This document shows positions 50,851 to 60,531 of a DNA stretch of 64,000 nt, in pieces. The stretch covers positions 1-64,000 of the forward strand of contig JAIPAL010000004.1 in NCBI GenBank assembly GCA_021740085.1. Direction: 5' to 3'. Position 1 is the stretch's first letter. Every line of letters starts with the position of its first letter. The translations under genes and the position numbers were made by a program. The notes under the pieces were generated by a model. It was not told the DNA's origin, searched no databases, and saw nothing but the letters and a program-made list of their open reading frames with translations. This DNA is from Crocinitomicaceae bacterium. Lineage in GTDB: Bacteria; Bacteroidota; Bacteroidia; Flavobacteriales_D; Crocinitomicaceae.

Positions 50851-51417
50851 ATGCATTTTATTGAACCCTTTTTTAATTGGCGAGGGTATTACATCGCTTC
50901 TGAAGATGCACTTTCTCCTTTCTTTGAAGTTGATTACAGTGAGAGCCATTATACAAATAAGATTTACAATTTTTACATTCATCCTCAATGGGATAACATG
51001 GGGTCTGAAACCTTGTTTTTGAAAATATTATTTGTCGATTATGAAAGTCGTTCTGCTATTATTGAATTCATCGGAGAATGGAATGATGCCATAGGAAACG
51101 ATATTATGGTATTGAAAAGAGAAGTGGTGGATGTATTAATAAATCGTGGCATCGATAAGTTTATTCTTATTGGTGAAAATGTATTGAATTTTCATTATTC
51201 AGACGATTGCTATTATGAAGAATGGTTCGATGAGGTAGAAGATGGATGGATTGCCTTGGTTAATTTTCATGACCATGTTTCTAAGGAGTTAAGCCGAATT
51301 AATATTGATCAATACCTGGTAATGGGGGGGGAATTAGATGATCTTGAATGGCGGACTTTTCACCCAATCCAATTTGTTGACCGGGTCACTTCAATTGTTA
51401 GAAATAGAATTGACTAG
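50851..51417 (+). CDS. Hypothetical protein
   Basis: 188 aa, compact acidic/aromatic-rich; no family recognised with confidence. Confidence 0.6.
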   Translation: MHFIEPFFNWRGYYIASEDALSPFFEVDYSESHYTNKIYNFYIHPQWDNMGSETLFLKILFVDYESRSAIIEFIGEWNDAIGNDIMVLKREVVDVLINRGIDKFILIGENVLNFHYSDDCYYEEWFDEVEDGWIALVNFHDHVSKELSRINIDQYLVMGGELDDLEWRTFHPIQFVDRVTSIVRNRID

Positions 51418-51481
51418 GATTTATCATTTTTTACGAAACAAAGCGCGATATCTTGCGTAAATCATCGCCTAATAAACTAGT

Positions 51482-51961
51482 ATGAAGGAAAGATTTGAAT
51501 TTAACTATGACCTGTTGTCAAATTGGAAAGAGTTACCCATTGAAGAACATGTTTTAGTTGAACAAGCTTATGCGGCGATGGAAAATGCCTATGCTCCTTA
51601 CAGCGAATTTAAGGTGGGAGCTTGTGCTAAAATGGATGATGGATCTTTCGTTTTAGGAAATAACCAAGAAAATGCGGCTTTCCCCTCTGGTATTTGTGCT
51701 GAAAGGGTGGCGCTTTTTTATGCCGGGGCTAATTTTCCGAATAAAAAAGTAATTACCTTGTGCATCGTCGCGAAAGGAGATCTAATGCCTGCTTCGCAGT
51801 TGCTTTCTCCTTGCGGTGGATGCAGACAAGTAATGCTGGAGTCTGAAAATAGGCAAAAACAGCCCATTCGTGTACTATTAGTCAATCAAGATGGAAGAAC
51901 TATGATTTTGGATTCTGTCATCCAATTACTTCCTTTTGGTTTTGGTCGAATTTTCGATTAA
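51482..51961 (+). CDS. cdd: Cytidine deaminase
   Basis: AYAPYSEFKVGA, NAAFPSGICAERVALF, PCGGCRQVM. Confidence 0.95.
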   Translation: MKERFEFNYDLLSNWKELPIEEHVLVEQAYAAMENAYAPYSEFKVGACAKMDDGSFVLGNNQENAAFPSGICAERVALFYAGANFPNKKVITLCIVAKGDLMPASQLLSPCGGCRQVMLESENRQKQPIRVLLVNQDGRTMILDSVIQLLPFGFGRIFD

Positions 51962-52023
51962 AGCCGTTCCATTTTGCAAATAAATATATTTTCAAGATTT
52001 GCTATTATTGCTAGTTTGAATCT

Positions 52024-52031
52024 TATCTTTG
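52024..52031 (+). promoter_or_regulatory. TAnnTTTG motif (TATCTTTG)
   Basis: 28 bp upstream of ATG at 52052. Confidence 0.4.
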
Positions 52032-52051
52032 TTAACTAAATTTATTTCAAG

Positions 52052-52666
52052 ATGAACAATTGGTTTACCGTTAAGGTTAAGTACACGAAGCAATTAGAAA
52101 ATGGGACATTTAAACGTGTGTCTGAGCCCTATATGTTGGCTGCAATGACGTTTACAGATGCGGAAGCAAGAATTTATGAAGAACTTGGTGCATTAATTCG
52201 TGGCGAATTTACCGTTGTTGGTATTGCGCGAACTGATGTCCATGATATTTTCGCATACGATGATTCAGAAACATGGTACAAATGTAAAGTTACCTATGAT
52301 AAAGTAGACGATGAGGGAGAAGGCGACAAGAAAAAAACCATTTCTCAGAATTACTTAGTGACTGCACCAAATGTAAAAGATGCCTATATCAGGGTACAAG
52401 AAAGTTTATCAACTTTGATGATAGATTTTAAAATAACCATAGTGGCTACTTCGCCGATTGTTGAAATATTCCCTTATCATGAGGATGATGTGGCTACAAT
52501 TAGTAAGGTAATTACGGAAATAGTTGATGAAATAAGTTCAGAAAATACGGTTTTAGATGCGGAGCATCTTACTCAAAGTAAAGGAGTGGTTTTTAGTGCA
52601 TCGGGCTCTGATGAAGAGGAATCTGAAAGTAACTTGGTGGATGAATTAGACGATGAAAATGAGTGA
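52052..52666 (+). CDS. DUF4494-like protein
   Basis: WFTVKVKYTKQLENGTFKRVSEPYMLAAMTFTDAEARIYEEL. Confidence 0.8.
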   Translation: MNNWFTVKVKYTKQLENGTFKRVSEPYMLAAMTFTDAEARIYEELGALIRGEFTVVGIARTDVHDIFAYDDSETWYKCKVTYDKVDDEGEGDKKKTISQNYLVTAPNVKDAYIRVQESLSTLMIDFKITIVATSPIVEIFPYHEDDVATISKVITEIVDEISSENTVLDAEHLTQSKGVVFSASGSDEEESESNLVDELDDENE

Positions 52667-53303
52667 TAATTTAAGAGATCTTAAAAATAATCACCAAGAT
52701 TTCACAAAGGGTAGCCTAGCTACGAACGAAGAAAAAAATCCTTATGTGTTCTTTAGTCGTTGGTTTGACGAAGCAATTGCTTCAGGTGAATTAGAATCAA
52801 ATGCCTGCGTTGTGTCAACAGTTAGTATTGATTTACAACCTAGTTCACGCATCGTTTACTTAAAAGAGCTACTCGATGAGGCTTTCATTTTTTATACGAA
52901 TTATGCGAGTCAAAAAGGCAAAGAGATTGAAAATAATCCCAAGGCATCGATGCTTTTTTTCTGGCCTAAAAGTGAACGGCAGGTTCGAATAGAAGGGCTT
53001 GTATCCAAATTGCCCGAGTCTGTCAGTGATGCTTACTTTGATTCGCGTCCTCTGCCAAGCAAATTGGGCGCTTGGTCTTCTCATCAATCGGATGAATTAC
53101 TTGATCAAAAGGAACTTATAGATCGAATGGCGTTTTATGAAAATAAATTTGGCGAGAATGTTCCACGGCCACCACATTGGGGAGGGTATGCTCTTGCGCC
53201 TACGCTAATAGAATTTTGGCAAGGCAAACCATCTCGCTTACACGATCGAATTGTCTTTGAAGCTTTCGAAGGGAATTGGAAGATTTATAGAAAAAATCCT
53301 TAA
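52653..53303 (+). CDS. pdxH: Pyridoxamine 5'-phosphate oxidase
   Basis: SSRIVYLKELLDEAFIFYTNYASQKGKEIENNPKASMLFFWPKSERQVRIEG, RPPHWGGYALAPTLIEFWQGKPSRLHDR. Confidence 0.96.
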   Translation: MKMSDNLRDLKNNHQDFTKGSLATNEEKNPYVFFSRWFDEAIASGELESNACVVSTVSIDLQPSSRIVYLKELLDEAFIFYTNYASQKGKEIENNPKASMLFFWPKSERQVRIEGLVSKLPESVSDAYFDSRPLPSKLGAWSSHQSDELLDQKELIDRMAFYENKFGENVPRPPHWGGYALAPTLIEFWQGKPSRLHDRIVFEAFEGNWKIYRKNP

Positions 53304-54556
53304 TGAAAGATATTCAACCGCTTTGTTTTACATTATCGAATGGGGTTCGTTTAGTCTATTTGTACAAATCGACTGAAGTTTCTCATGTAGGCTTTACTTT
53401 TTTGGCGGGTTCAAAATTTGAACAAAGCCAGCAAGTAGGTTTAGCTCATTTTTTAGAACATTGTGTATTTAAAGGGACTTCCAAACGAAAAGGCTTACAG
53501 GTACTTTCGCGTTTGGATGATGTAGGAGGTGAATTAAATGCTTTTACCGCTAAAGAAGAGATTTGCTTGTATGCTTCGATTACGCAGCAATATGTTTCTC
53601 GTGCGATTGATCTTTTAGCGGATATTTCCTTGAATTCAACTTTTCCAGCCGAAGAATTGGAGAAAGAAAAATTAGTCATTCTTGATGAATTAAATTCCTA
53701 CTTAGATAGCCCTAGCGATAAAATTTTTGATGATTTCGAAGCGCATTTGTTTCCGAATCATCCGCTTGGAAACAATATATTGGGAACTAAGAAAAGTGTC
53801 AAAGGGTTTAAACGCGAAGATTTAATTTCGTTTGTTGATACTCACTTCACTTCAGATAATTTGGTGGTTTCTTATGTTGGAAATTATTCCAAAATCAAAT
53901 TAGTGGCTTTGTTAGAAAGTGCGTTGGTTTCGCTGCCTAATAGGGCCGAACAGCCAATATATAATGAGATAGGTCCCTATGAACCATTTTCGATTCGGAC
54001 GAAAGAAGCCAACTATCAATCACATGCCGTAATTGGTGGCATGGGGCCAAGTTATCTTCACGAAGACCGTCGCGGTATGGGTTTGTTGATTAACGTCTTA
54101 GGTGGCCCTGCCTTAAATTCAAGGTTGACATTAGCGATCCGAGAGAAGCATGGCTTGGCATACGCTGTGGATGCCAGTTATACCTCTTTTTCTGATACTG
54201 GTTTTTGGTGTGTGTATTTGGGCACTGATCCCAAAAATATAGATAAGGCCATTTTGCTCGCTAAAAAAGAAATTGAACGATTGTGTGATAAGGGCTTGTC
54301 TTCTGCACAATTGGCTCGTGCTAAAAAACAATTTAAAGGCCATATGTCTTTGGGTATGGATAGTAACATGGGACTTATGTTGGGATTAGGAAAAAGTTTA
54401 TTGGCCTTTAATCAAATCGATACAATTAAAGAAATTCACGAAGGAATTGATCGTTTGACCACACAAGAATTAATAGAAATTGCCAACAAATACCTTGCAC
54501 CAAGCTTAATCTCCGAATTGATTTTTGATTGTAAGAAAGTGAATAATAAAGGCTAG
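53303..54556 (+). CDS. M16-family zinc peptidase
   Basis: QQVGLAHFLEHCVFKGTSKR (HxxEH) and Glu downstream. Confidence 0.92.
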   Translation: MKDIQPLCFTLSNGVRLVYLYKSTEVSHVGFTFLAGSKFEQSQQVGLAHFLEHCVFKGTSKRKGLQVLSRLDDVGGELNAFTAKEEICLYASITQQYVSRAIDLLADISLNSTFPAEELEKEKLVILDELNSYLDSPSDKIFDDFEAHLFPNHPLGNNILGTKKSVKGFKREDLISFVDTHFTSDNLVVSYVGNYSKIKLVALLESALVSLPNRAEQPIYNEIGPYEPFSIRTKEANYQSHAVIGGMGPSYLHEDRRGMGLLINVLGGPALNSRLTLAIREKHGLAYAVDASYTSFSDTGFWCVYLGTDPKNIDKAILLAKKEIERLCDKGLSSAQLARAKKQFKGHMSLGMDSNMGLMLGLGKSLLAFNQIDTIKEIHEGIDRLTTQELIEIANKYLAPSLISELIFDCKKVNNKG

Positions 54557-54564
54557 GTTTACGA

Positions 54565-55224
54565 TTATCTTCCCCCAAATATAGTGCTTCCAACACGGAT
54601 CATTGTGCTGCCTGCTTTAATGGCAATTGGATAATCACCACTCATTCCCATGGAAATTTCTCGGAAAGAATCTACGTCTTTAAAGTAGTTGTTTTTTAGC
54701 GTAGCATATATGTGTGCTAACTCATTGAATTCATTAGTAATTTGTTGTTCGTCATCAACAAATGATGCCATTCCCATTACGCCAGCGATCCGTATGTTGG
54801 TAAGAGATGCGTAAACGGAAGTTTGTAAAAGTTCTTCGGCTTCGGAAATACTTAAGCCAAATTTACTTTCTTCTTTGGCAATATGAAACTGAAGAAGACA
54901 AGGAATAACGCGTTCGTTTTTTTTGGCTTGCTTGTCAATTTCCTGTAACAATTTTAAACTATCCACCGCATGAATGAGGTGGATGAACTCGGCGATGAAT
55001 TTTACTTTATTGGTTTGCAAATGGCCGATAATATGCCAATGAATGTCTTTTGGTAATGAATTCCATTTCTCGCAAAGTTCTTGCACCTTGTTTTCACCAA
55101 AATGCCTCTGGCCTGTGTTGTATGCTTCTAATAAATCTTCGTTCGGTTTGGTTTTGGAAACAGCGATGAGTAGAACGTTCGGGGGAATCTCTTCGTTAAT
55201 TTTTTGGAGCTGTTCTTTTATCAT
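54565..55224 (-). CDS. YggS-family PLP-binding protein
   Basis: LLIAVSKTKPNEDLLEAYNTGQRHFGENKVQEL, WHIIGHLQTNK, SMGMSGDYPIAIKAGSTMIRVGSTIFG. Confidence 0.95.
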   Translation of the reverse strand: MIKEQLQKINEEIPPNVLLIAVSKTKPNEDLLEAYNTGQRHFGENKVQELCEKWNSLPKDIHWHIIGHLQTNKVKFIAEFIHLIHAVDSLKLLQEIDKQAKKNERVIPCLLQFHIAKEESKFGLSISEAEELLQTSVYASLTNIRIAGVMGMASFVDDEQQITNEFNELAHIYATLKNNYFKDVDSFREISMGMSGDYPIAIKAGSTMIRVGSTIFGGR

Positions 55225-56453
55225 TCGTTGATGTCGTAAATAGTTAATCCACTTCGTAATTTGGGTTCTATATAGGTTGATTTTGGTGGCATATTTAGTT
55301 GATTATCAGCCACTTTTTTTAGTTGGGTAATCGTTATCGGGAAGAGAATAAATCCTACAGCAAATTTCCCAGCGTCCACTAAGGAAGTTATTTTTTCTAA
55401 GGATTCAGTTCCTGGTAAAAAATCAACTTGATCACTTGTCCTTAAATCCTCTATTCCTAGGATTGGTTTTAATATAAATTCTGTAAGTATGTCGCAATCT
55501 AATGATTTTACCGGGTGTTCTTCATCTATTAGATAATCGAAGAGGACTAAACTATACCATTCATTTTCCAAGTAAAAACAAATTTCATGTTCGTGCAAGG
55601 GTTTTCTCCCTTTATCAAGGCCTTGAACATTTCCTATGGCTGCTAATACATGTAGAAAGGTAGTTTTTGTATAGCCGGCTAAGGAAGTGATTAAGCGGTT
55701 GAATTCTTTGATGGATAAAATTTCTTCCTCGACAAAATAGGCTAAAAAATCAGATGCGCCCAAAACAGGCGAATTACTATTGGTCCGGTTTATTTGTAAT
55801 TTTGATGAAGAGGCAGAGCGATGATGACCGTCAGCGATGTAAATACAAGTTATTTTTTCAAACGCGCCTTGTATTTTTTGTGTATCCTGCTCGTTAATCA
55901 CCCATAGTTCATGTTTGATTTGATCCGTAGTGGTGAACTCGTACTCCGGCCTTGAACTGATACATGCTTTTATCGAAGAATTAAGCTCTTCGTTCCCTTT
56001 GTACGATAGCAAAACAGGTTCGGCATTGAAACCAACTTCTTCGAGATAATTGGTAAACATAGTTTCTCGCGCTGTTAATGTTGCCTCATGTTTTTTGATG
56101 GATCCATCTTGGTATTCTGCAACGCTTGCTCCTCCAATTACTCCTGTGAAAATGGCTGTCGCTGTTGTTTGTCTATAGATGTATAAAGCCGCTTCTTTTT
56201 CTTTAATTAAAACCCCCGATTTCAAAAAATTATCGTAACCACTTTTCACTAGTTGGAATCTTTCTTTTGAATTAGGCTTCGTTTTTATGGAGTGATTAAA
56301 TTCTGGATTTATTATATGCAAGAAAGTAAATGGATTGTCCTCCATTTTGGCTTTCAGTACATTTTTCTTGTAGGTGTAAAAGGGTCTTGTTGCAACCAGA
56401 TGCACTTTGTCCCGTTGAGGACGAATAGCTCTAAAAGGACGGATTTTTGCCAT
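55221..56453 (-). CDS. DUF1015-family protein
   Basis: IRPFRAIRPQRDKVHLVATRPF, TCIYIADGHHRSASS. Confidence 0.9.
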   Translation of the reverse strand: MAKIRPFRAIRPQRDKVHLVATRPFYTYKKNVLKAKMEDNPFTFLHIINPEFNHSIKTKPNSKERFQLVKSGYDNFLKSGVLIKEKEAALYIYRQTTATAIFTGVIGGASVAEYQDGSIKKHEATLTARETMFTNYLEEVGFNAEPVLLSYKGNEELNSSIKACISSRPEYEFTTTDQIKHELWVINEQDTQKIQGAFEKITCIYIADGHHRSASSSKLQINRTNSNSPVLGASDFLAYFVEEEILSIKEFNRLITSLAGYTKTTFLHVLAAIGNVQGLDKGRKPLHEHEICFYLENEWYSLVLFDYLIDEEHPVKSLDCDILTEFILKPILGIEDLRTSDQVDFLPGTESLEKITSLVDAGKFAVGFILFPITITQLKKVADNQLNMPPKSTYIEPKLRSGLTIYDINE

Positions 56454-56455
56454 CG

Positions 56456-58789
56456 TTAAAATTTGAAACTTACTCCAAAACTAGGTAATAGTGGGAATTG
56501 ATAAATTTCTTCTGAACTGATTCTGTTCACGTAAAAAATATTTTTTCGATTGTAAACGTTCGTAATGCTTCCAATTAGTTCCAAGACATTTTTATTTTTG
56601 AAAATAATTTGCTTTTTCAAGGTAATGTCTAAGCGATGATAATAAGGTAATCGTTGGCTATTAAAGGTGCCTAATATCGTAGAAACGGTAGAAGGATTGT
56701 TGGTCACATAATCGGTAGTTACACCACCAGAGAAATTTTCAGCTTGGTAATACCCAGCAGTTGGCGTAAAAGGTAAACCAGAACCTAGGTTCCAACGCAT
56801 ATTTAATTCCAAATCTTTTTTCTTTCCAAATGAATAAGAACCTACCAAATTTACGTTGTGGCGACGATCAAAAACGGGAGCGTATTGCGAAAATCCATCC
56901 CAACGCGTTGACTTACCCAAGGAATAAACCGCCCATAGAAATAAGCGGTCTTTGCTGTATTTTATTAAAAAATCAACCCCATATGACTGACCTGATTCAA
57001 TGACAAAATCTTTTTTAAATACGTCGTCTATCTGCTCAAACTGGGCGATATCTTCGTATAATTTGTTTGGATTTATGTTGCTTAATTGAGAGAAATATTT
57101 GTAATATCCTTCTACGTTGATACTTAAATTGTTTCCAAGATCATATTCAGTTCCTATTATTGCGTGCCAAGCATATTGCAAGCCATTATTAACTTTATTT
57201 ACTTGTTGAAATTCATTGATAAAATTACTCTGAACATTGGTAGGGGCAGACAGTAAGCCATTAAATAGGTTTACGACATCTTTGTCCGATGATGCTGAGG
57301 TAAAGTTCTGGGAATACCTTCCTCCAGAAAATTTGAATCGTAGCTTTTCAGTAGCATTATACTTAATTCCTAATCTAGGTTCAGGAGAAATGGTTCCCAA
57401 CGAAGTATAGGCTTGTACTCTTAATCCTGCTTGGAATACCCAACGTAAACCGACATGTCGGTAATTAAAATACCCACCAATTTCCGTTGTAAAATTAGTA
57501 GCTTCAATTTTTCGTTGTACCTCATTGTAAGTAACAAATTCCGTATTAAATCCATTTAAATTAAAGCCGTAATTCATTTCACTTTCGTTCTTAAGGAAAT
57601 AACTAAAATCAAATCCAAGATCAAATCCACCTATTTTTGAAAAACGTGGTTCAACGCCAGATTCAGAAAATGTTGTTTGGAAATTACTTCCATTAACGTG
57701 GCCGCGAATAAATACGGGTGAGCCACTTGGAATCATGAGAAAATTTATCCCGCCTCCAGAAGCATCCCAATTTAAATCGGCAACTGAATAATTTACACTG
57801 TCTTGGTTATGGAACCCAAAGACGCTTACTTTAGAACCGCCATCTCCTGTGAAGGTCACCTTGCCGTATAAATCTGTAAAATTGAATGGTAATCCATTCC
57901 CTTCATTAATATTTGGATAAAGGGATTTAGAGGTGTAATCCAGTAAGCTGTGTTTAGCCGAAAAGATATAAGATCCGGCAGCTGGTTTGTCATTTTTTAT
58001 CTTTCCAATTGGCCCTTCAAGGACTAACTTAGCTAAAAAAGGAGAGGTTGATAACTTCCCACCAAATTCTTTACGGTTACCATCTCTGTAGGTGATATCC
58101 ATTACCGAAGAAATACGTCCACCATATTTTGATTCAAATCCACCGGTATAAATATCCACGTTTTTAACGAGCTCCGTTTCGAAAATGGAGAAAAATCCGA
58201 TCGAATGAAATGGGTTGTAAATAGTCATTCCATCTAGCAATACTTTGTTTTGGATGGGTGTGCCTCCTCTAACATACAGTTGTCCTCCTTGGTCACCAGT
58301 TGTAATTACACCAGGAGTAACACTGAATGCACCAACAATATCATTTTCTGCTCCATAACTAGGGATGCGTTCCAATCCTTTTTGATCTAATTTTATTTTT
58401 GAGATTTCAATTTCTGTTCGCTTGGTCTTATTTTCTGCTGTTACACGAATTTCATCAAATGCTTTTGTTGAGGATAACTTAGAAATTTCAATAGTAATAT
58501 CAATTATCTTTTTTGTTGCGAAGGTAATGTTGGTCGTAAATAATTCGTACGCTTGGTTGTCTACTTTGACGATATATTCGCCTGCACTCAGTTTAGGGAT
58601 TGAAAATATGCCATTTAAATCGGTTACTGCTCCAGCCAATATTGTACTGTCTTTCCGAAGTAATTTTACTTTTTGAAAACTGATTGCGTCTCCGTTAGAT
58701 TTATCATAAACGTATCCTCTTAGATTAAAATCTTGTGCAAAAAGGGTAATCTGAATGAAAATAGAGAGAAATAATAAGAATTGTTTCAT
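56456..58789 (-). CDS. TonB-dependent receptor with carboxypeptidase-regulatory-like N-domain
   Basis: FNLRGYVYDKSNGDAISFQKVKL, GDQGGQLYVRGGTPIQNKVLLDGMTIYNPFHSIGFFSIFE plug. Confidence 0.9.
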   Translation of the reverse strand: MKQFLLFLSIFIQITLFAQDFNLRGYVYDKSNGDAISFQKVKLLRKDSTILAGAVTDLNGIFSIPKLSAGEYIVKVDNQAYELFTTNITFATKKIIDITIEISKLSSTKAFDEIRVTAENKTKRTEIEISKIKLDQKGLERIPSYGAENDIVGAFSVTPGVITTGDQGGQLYVRGGTPIQNKVLLDGMTIYNPFHSIGFFSIFETELVKNVDIYTGGFESKYGGRISSVMDITYRDGNRKEFGGKLSTSPFLAKLVLEGPIGKIKNDKPAAGSYIFSAKHSLLDYTSKSLYPNINEGNGLPFNFTDLYGKVTFTGDGGSKVSVFGFHNQDSVNYSVADLNWDASGGGINFLMIPSGSPVFIRGHVNGSNFQTTFSESGVEPRFSKIGGFDLGFDFSYFLKNESEMNYGFNLNGFNTEFVTYNEVQRKIEATNFTTEIGGYFNYRHVGLRWVFQAGLRVQAYTSLGTISPEPRLGIKYNATEKLRFKFSGGRYSQNFTSASSDKDVVNLFNGLLSAPTNVQSNFINEFQQVNKVNNGLQYAWHAIIGTEYDLGNNLSINVEGYYKYFSQLSNINPNKLYEDIAQFEQIDDVFKKDFVIESGQSYGVDFLIKYSKDRLFLWAVYSLGKSTRWDGFSQYAPVFDRRHNVNLVGSYSFGKKKDLELNMRWNLGSGLPFTPTAGYYQAENFSGGVTTDYVTNNPSTVSTILGTFNSQRLPYYHRLDITLKKQIIFKNKNVLELIGSITNVYNRKNIFYVNRISSEEIYQFPLLPSFGVSFKF

Positions 58790-58904
58790 TTAAATGTTTT
58801 GAAGCACGAATTTACGGCTTTAAGTGAAATAAAACGAAATTGAGTTGTGTTTAGTTTGATAAATTTCGCTTCAGTGATAGTTTTTAGAAGTTTTGAGTGT
58901 ATCA

Positions 58905-58949
58905 GCTAGCCTCGGTACATTCCTCCTTCGTCGGAACACTCGGCTAGCT
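58905..58949. repeat. Intergenic repeat module alpha, copy 2
   Basis: GCTAGCCTCGGTACATTCCTCCTTCGTCGGAACACTCGGCTAGCT, 43/45 identical to 25542-25586. Confidence 0.9.
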
Positions 58950-58955
58950 CCAGTT

Positions 58956-59002
58956 AAGCTTATCGAGTGGACACAGCTTGCTGTGGCTGTATCGAGAGAA
59001 GC
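58956..59002. repeat. Intergenic repeat module beta, copy 2
   Basis: AAGCTTATCGAGTGGACACAGCTTGCTGTGGCTGTATCGAGAGAAGC, 45/47 identical to 28775-28821. Confidence 0.9.
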
Positions 59003-59101
59003 GCCCTGCTAGCTTCCATTCATCTTCAAAGCGAATCTTCACAAAAATATTCTGTGCTAACAAAACGAGCATTCAAAAAGAAATCGTTAATTTTATTATC
59101 T

Positions 59102-60493
59102 ATGAAAAAGTACCTCTTTATCTTCGCAATTCTTCTTGTTTCTCTAACAAGTTATGCACAATCTATACGAGGAAATTTTTCCTTATTGGCAAATCAATTG
59201 ATTCGTTTAGAAGGTTTTAGTGGACTGAAAACCTATCCGATTTCAACGGCTACTATCGATGGAAAAGGGAATTTTAAACTTTCGTATGCTAAGGAAGATT
59301 TCGGTGTCGCTTACCTGATTTCCTCTGATGAAAAACCGCTGTTTGTACTATTAACCGGGGAGGAGGTGGAAATTTCTGGTGAAGCATTGAGTGCTGTGGA
59401 AACCATTCAGGTTAAAAAAGGAAAAGAAAACCTCTTGTTTGAAAAATACGCTAAAGAGCATCCTCGCAGGGAACAGGCCTTGAGTGCATGGATTTATTTG
59501 GAGAAAATTTATAGCTTGGATCCATTGTTTTCAATACAAAAAACACCTATTGGCAATATTCAAGCAGAAAAAAAACGAATCAAGGAGGAAGATGCCTCAT
59601 TTTTATCGAATTTACCCACGGGGAGTTATGTAGCTTGGTTTTTACCCACCCGAAAATTGGTGAGTGATGTTTCCACGATTGCGCAATACCGGACGGAAGA
59701 AATACCTGCAACGATTGCCGCTTTTAGACAGTTAGATTATACCAATGCACGCCTTTACAAAAGCGGTTTATTTAAAGATGCTATAGAAAGTCATTTTTGG
59801 CTATTGGAGAATAGCGGCAAGTCCTTGGATTCGGTTTTTATCGAAATGAAAACATCGATTGATGCCATGTTCCTTTATCTTATTAAAAATGAGGATCGCT
59901 TAAATGAAGTCACTAATTATCTTTTTGATCTACTCGAAAGACATTCTTTGTTCCAAGCTTCCGAATACTTGGCACTTAAAGCGCTCAATGAAACGAGCTG
60001 CACGCTGAATGCTGATTTAGCAAAGCAACTTGAAAGCTACCGCGCCATGAAGAAAGGCAACATCGCGCCAGATATCGTTTTTGGCAAAAACACCTACTTG
60101 AACGGGATGAGCCAAAACATGTTTAGTCGTCTCACCAATTTAACTACGCCATATACCTTGGTGGTTTTTGGCGCAAGTTGGTGTCCTAAGTGCAAAGAAG
60201 AATTGCCTAAAGCGATCCAAAACTATGTGAAATGGCGAAATTTGGGCGTAGAGGTGATTTATATTTCGTTAGATACGGATCAAGCTGTTTTTGAGCAAGC
60301 TGTAAAATCTTATCCTTTTTTCACCTATTGCGATTTTTTGAAATGGGAGAGTCCTGTGGTGAAGGATTATTATGTTTTTGGAACGCCCACCGTTTATCTT
60401 CTCAACAACAAGCGCGAAATTATCCTTCGTCCCACTTCTATCGACCAAGTAGATGCTTGGGTAGATTGGGTTTTAGTTAAGGGGAATAAGTAG
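59102..60493 (+). CDS. Thioredoxin-fold (TlpA/redoxin-like) secreted protein; start adjusted from 58967 to 59102
   Basis: Signal peptide MKKYLFIFAILLVSLTSYAQ; VVFGASWCPKCKEELP active site; upstream extension lies in a repeat. Confidence 0.88.
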   Translation: MKKYLFIFAILLVSLTSYAQSIRGNFSLLANQLIRLEGFSGLKTYPISTATIDGKGNFKLSYAKEDFGVAYLISSDEKPLFVLLTGEEVEISGEALSAVETIQVKKGKENLLFEKYAKEHPRREQALSAWIYLEKIYSLDPLFSIQKTPIGNIQAEKKRIKEEDASFLSNLPTGSYVAWFLPTRKLVSDVSTIAQYRTEEIPATIAAFRQLDYTNARLYKSGLFKDAIESHFWLLENSGKSLDSVFIEMKTSIDAMFLYLIKNEDRLNEVTNYLFDLLERHSLFQASEYLALKALNETSCTLNADLAKQLESYRAMKKGNIAPDIVFGKNTYLNGMSQNMFSRLTNLTTPYTLVVFGASWCPKCKEELPKAIQNYVKWRNLGVEVIYISLDTDQAVFEQAVKSYPFFTYCDFLKWESPVVKDYYVFGTPTVYLLNNKREIILRPTSIDQVDAWVDWVLVKGNK

Positions 60494-60531
60494 CAACTAT
60501 TAAAGGAAGTGTCTTTTCAATAGTTAGTTAG

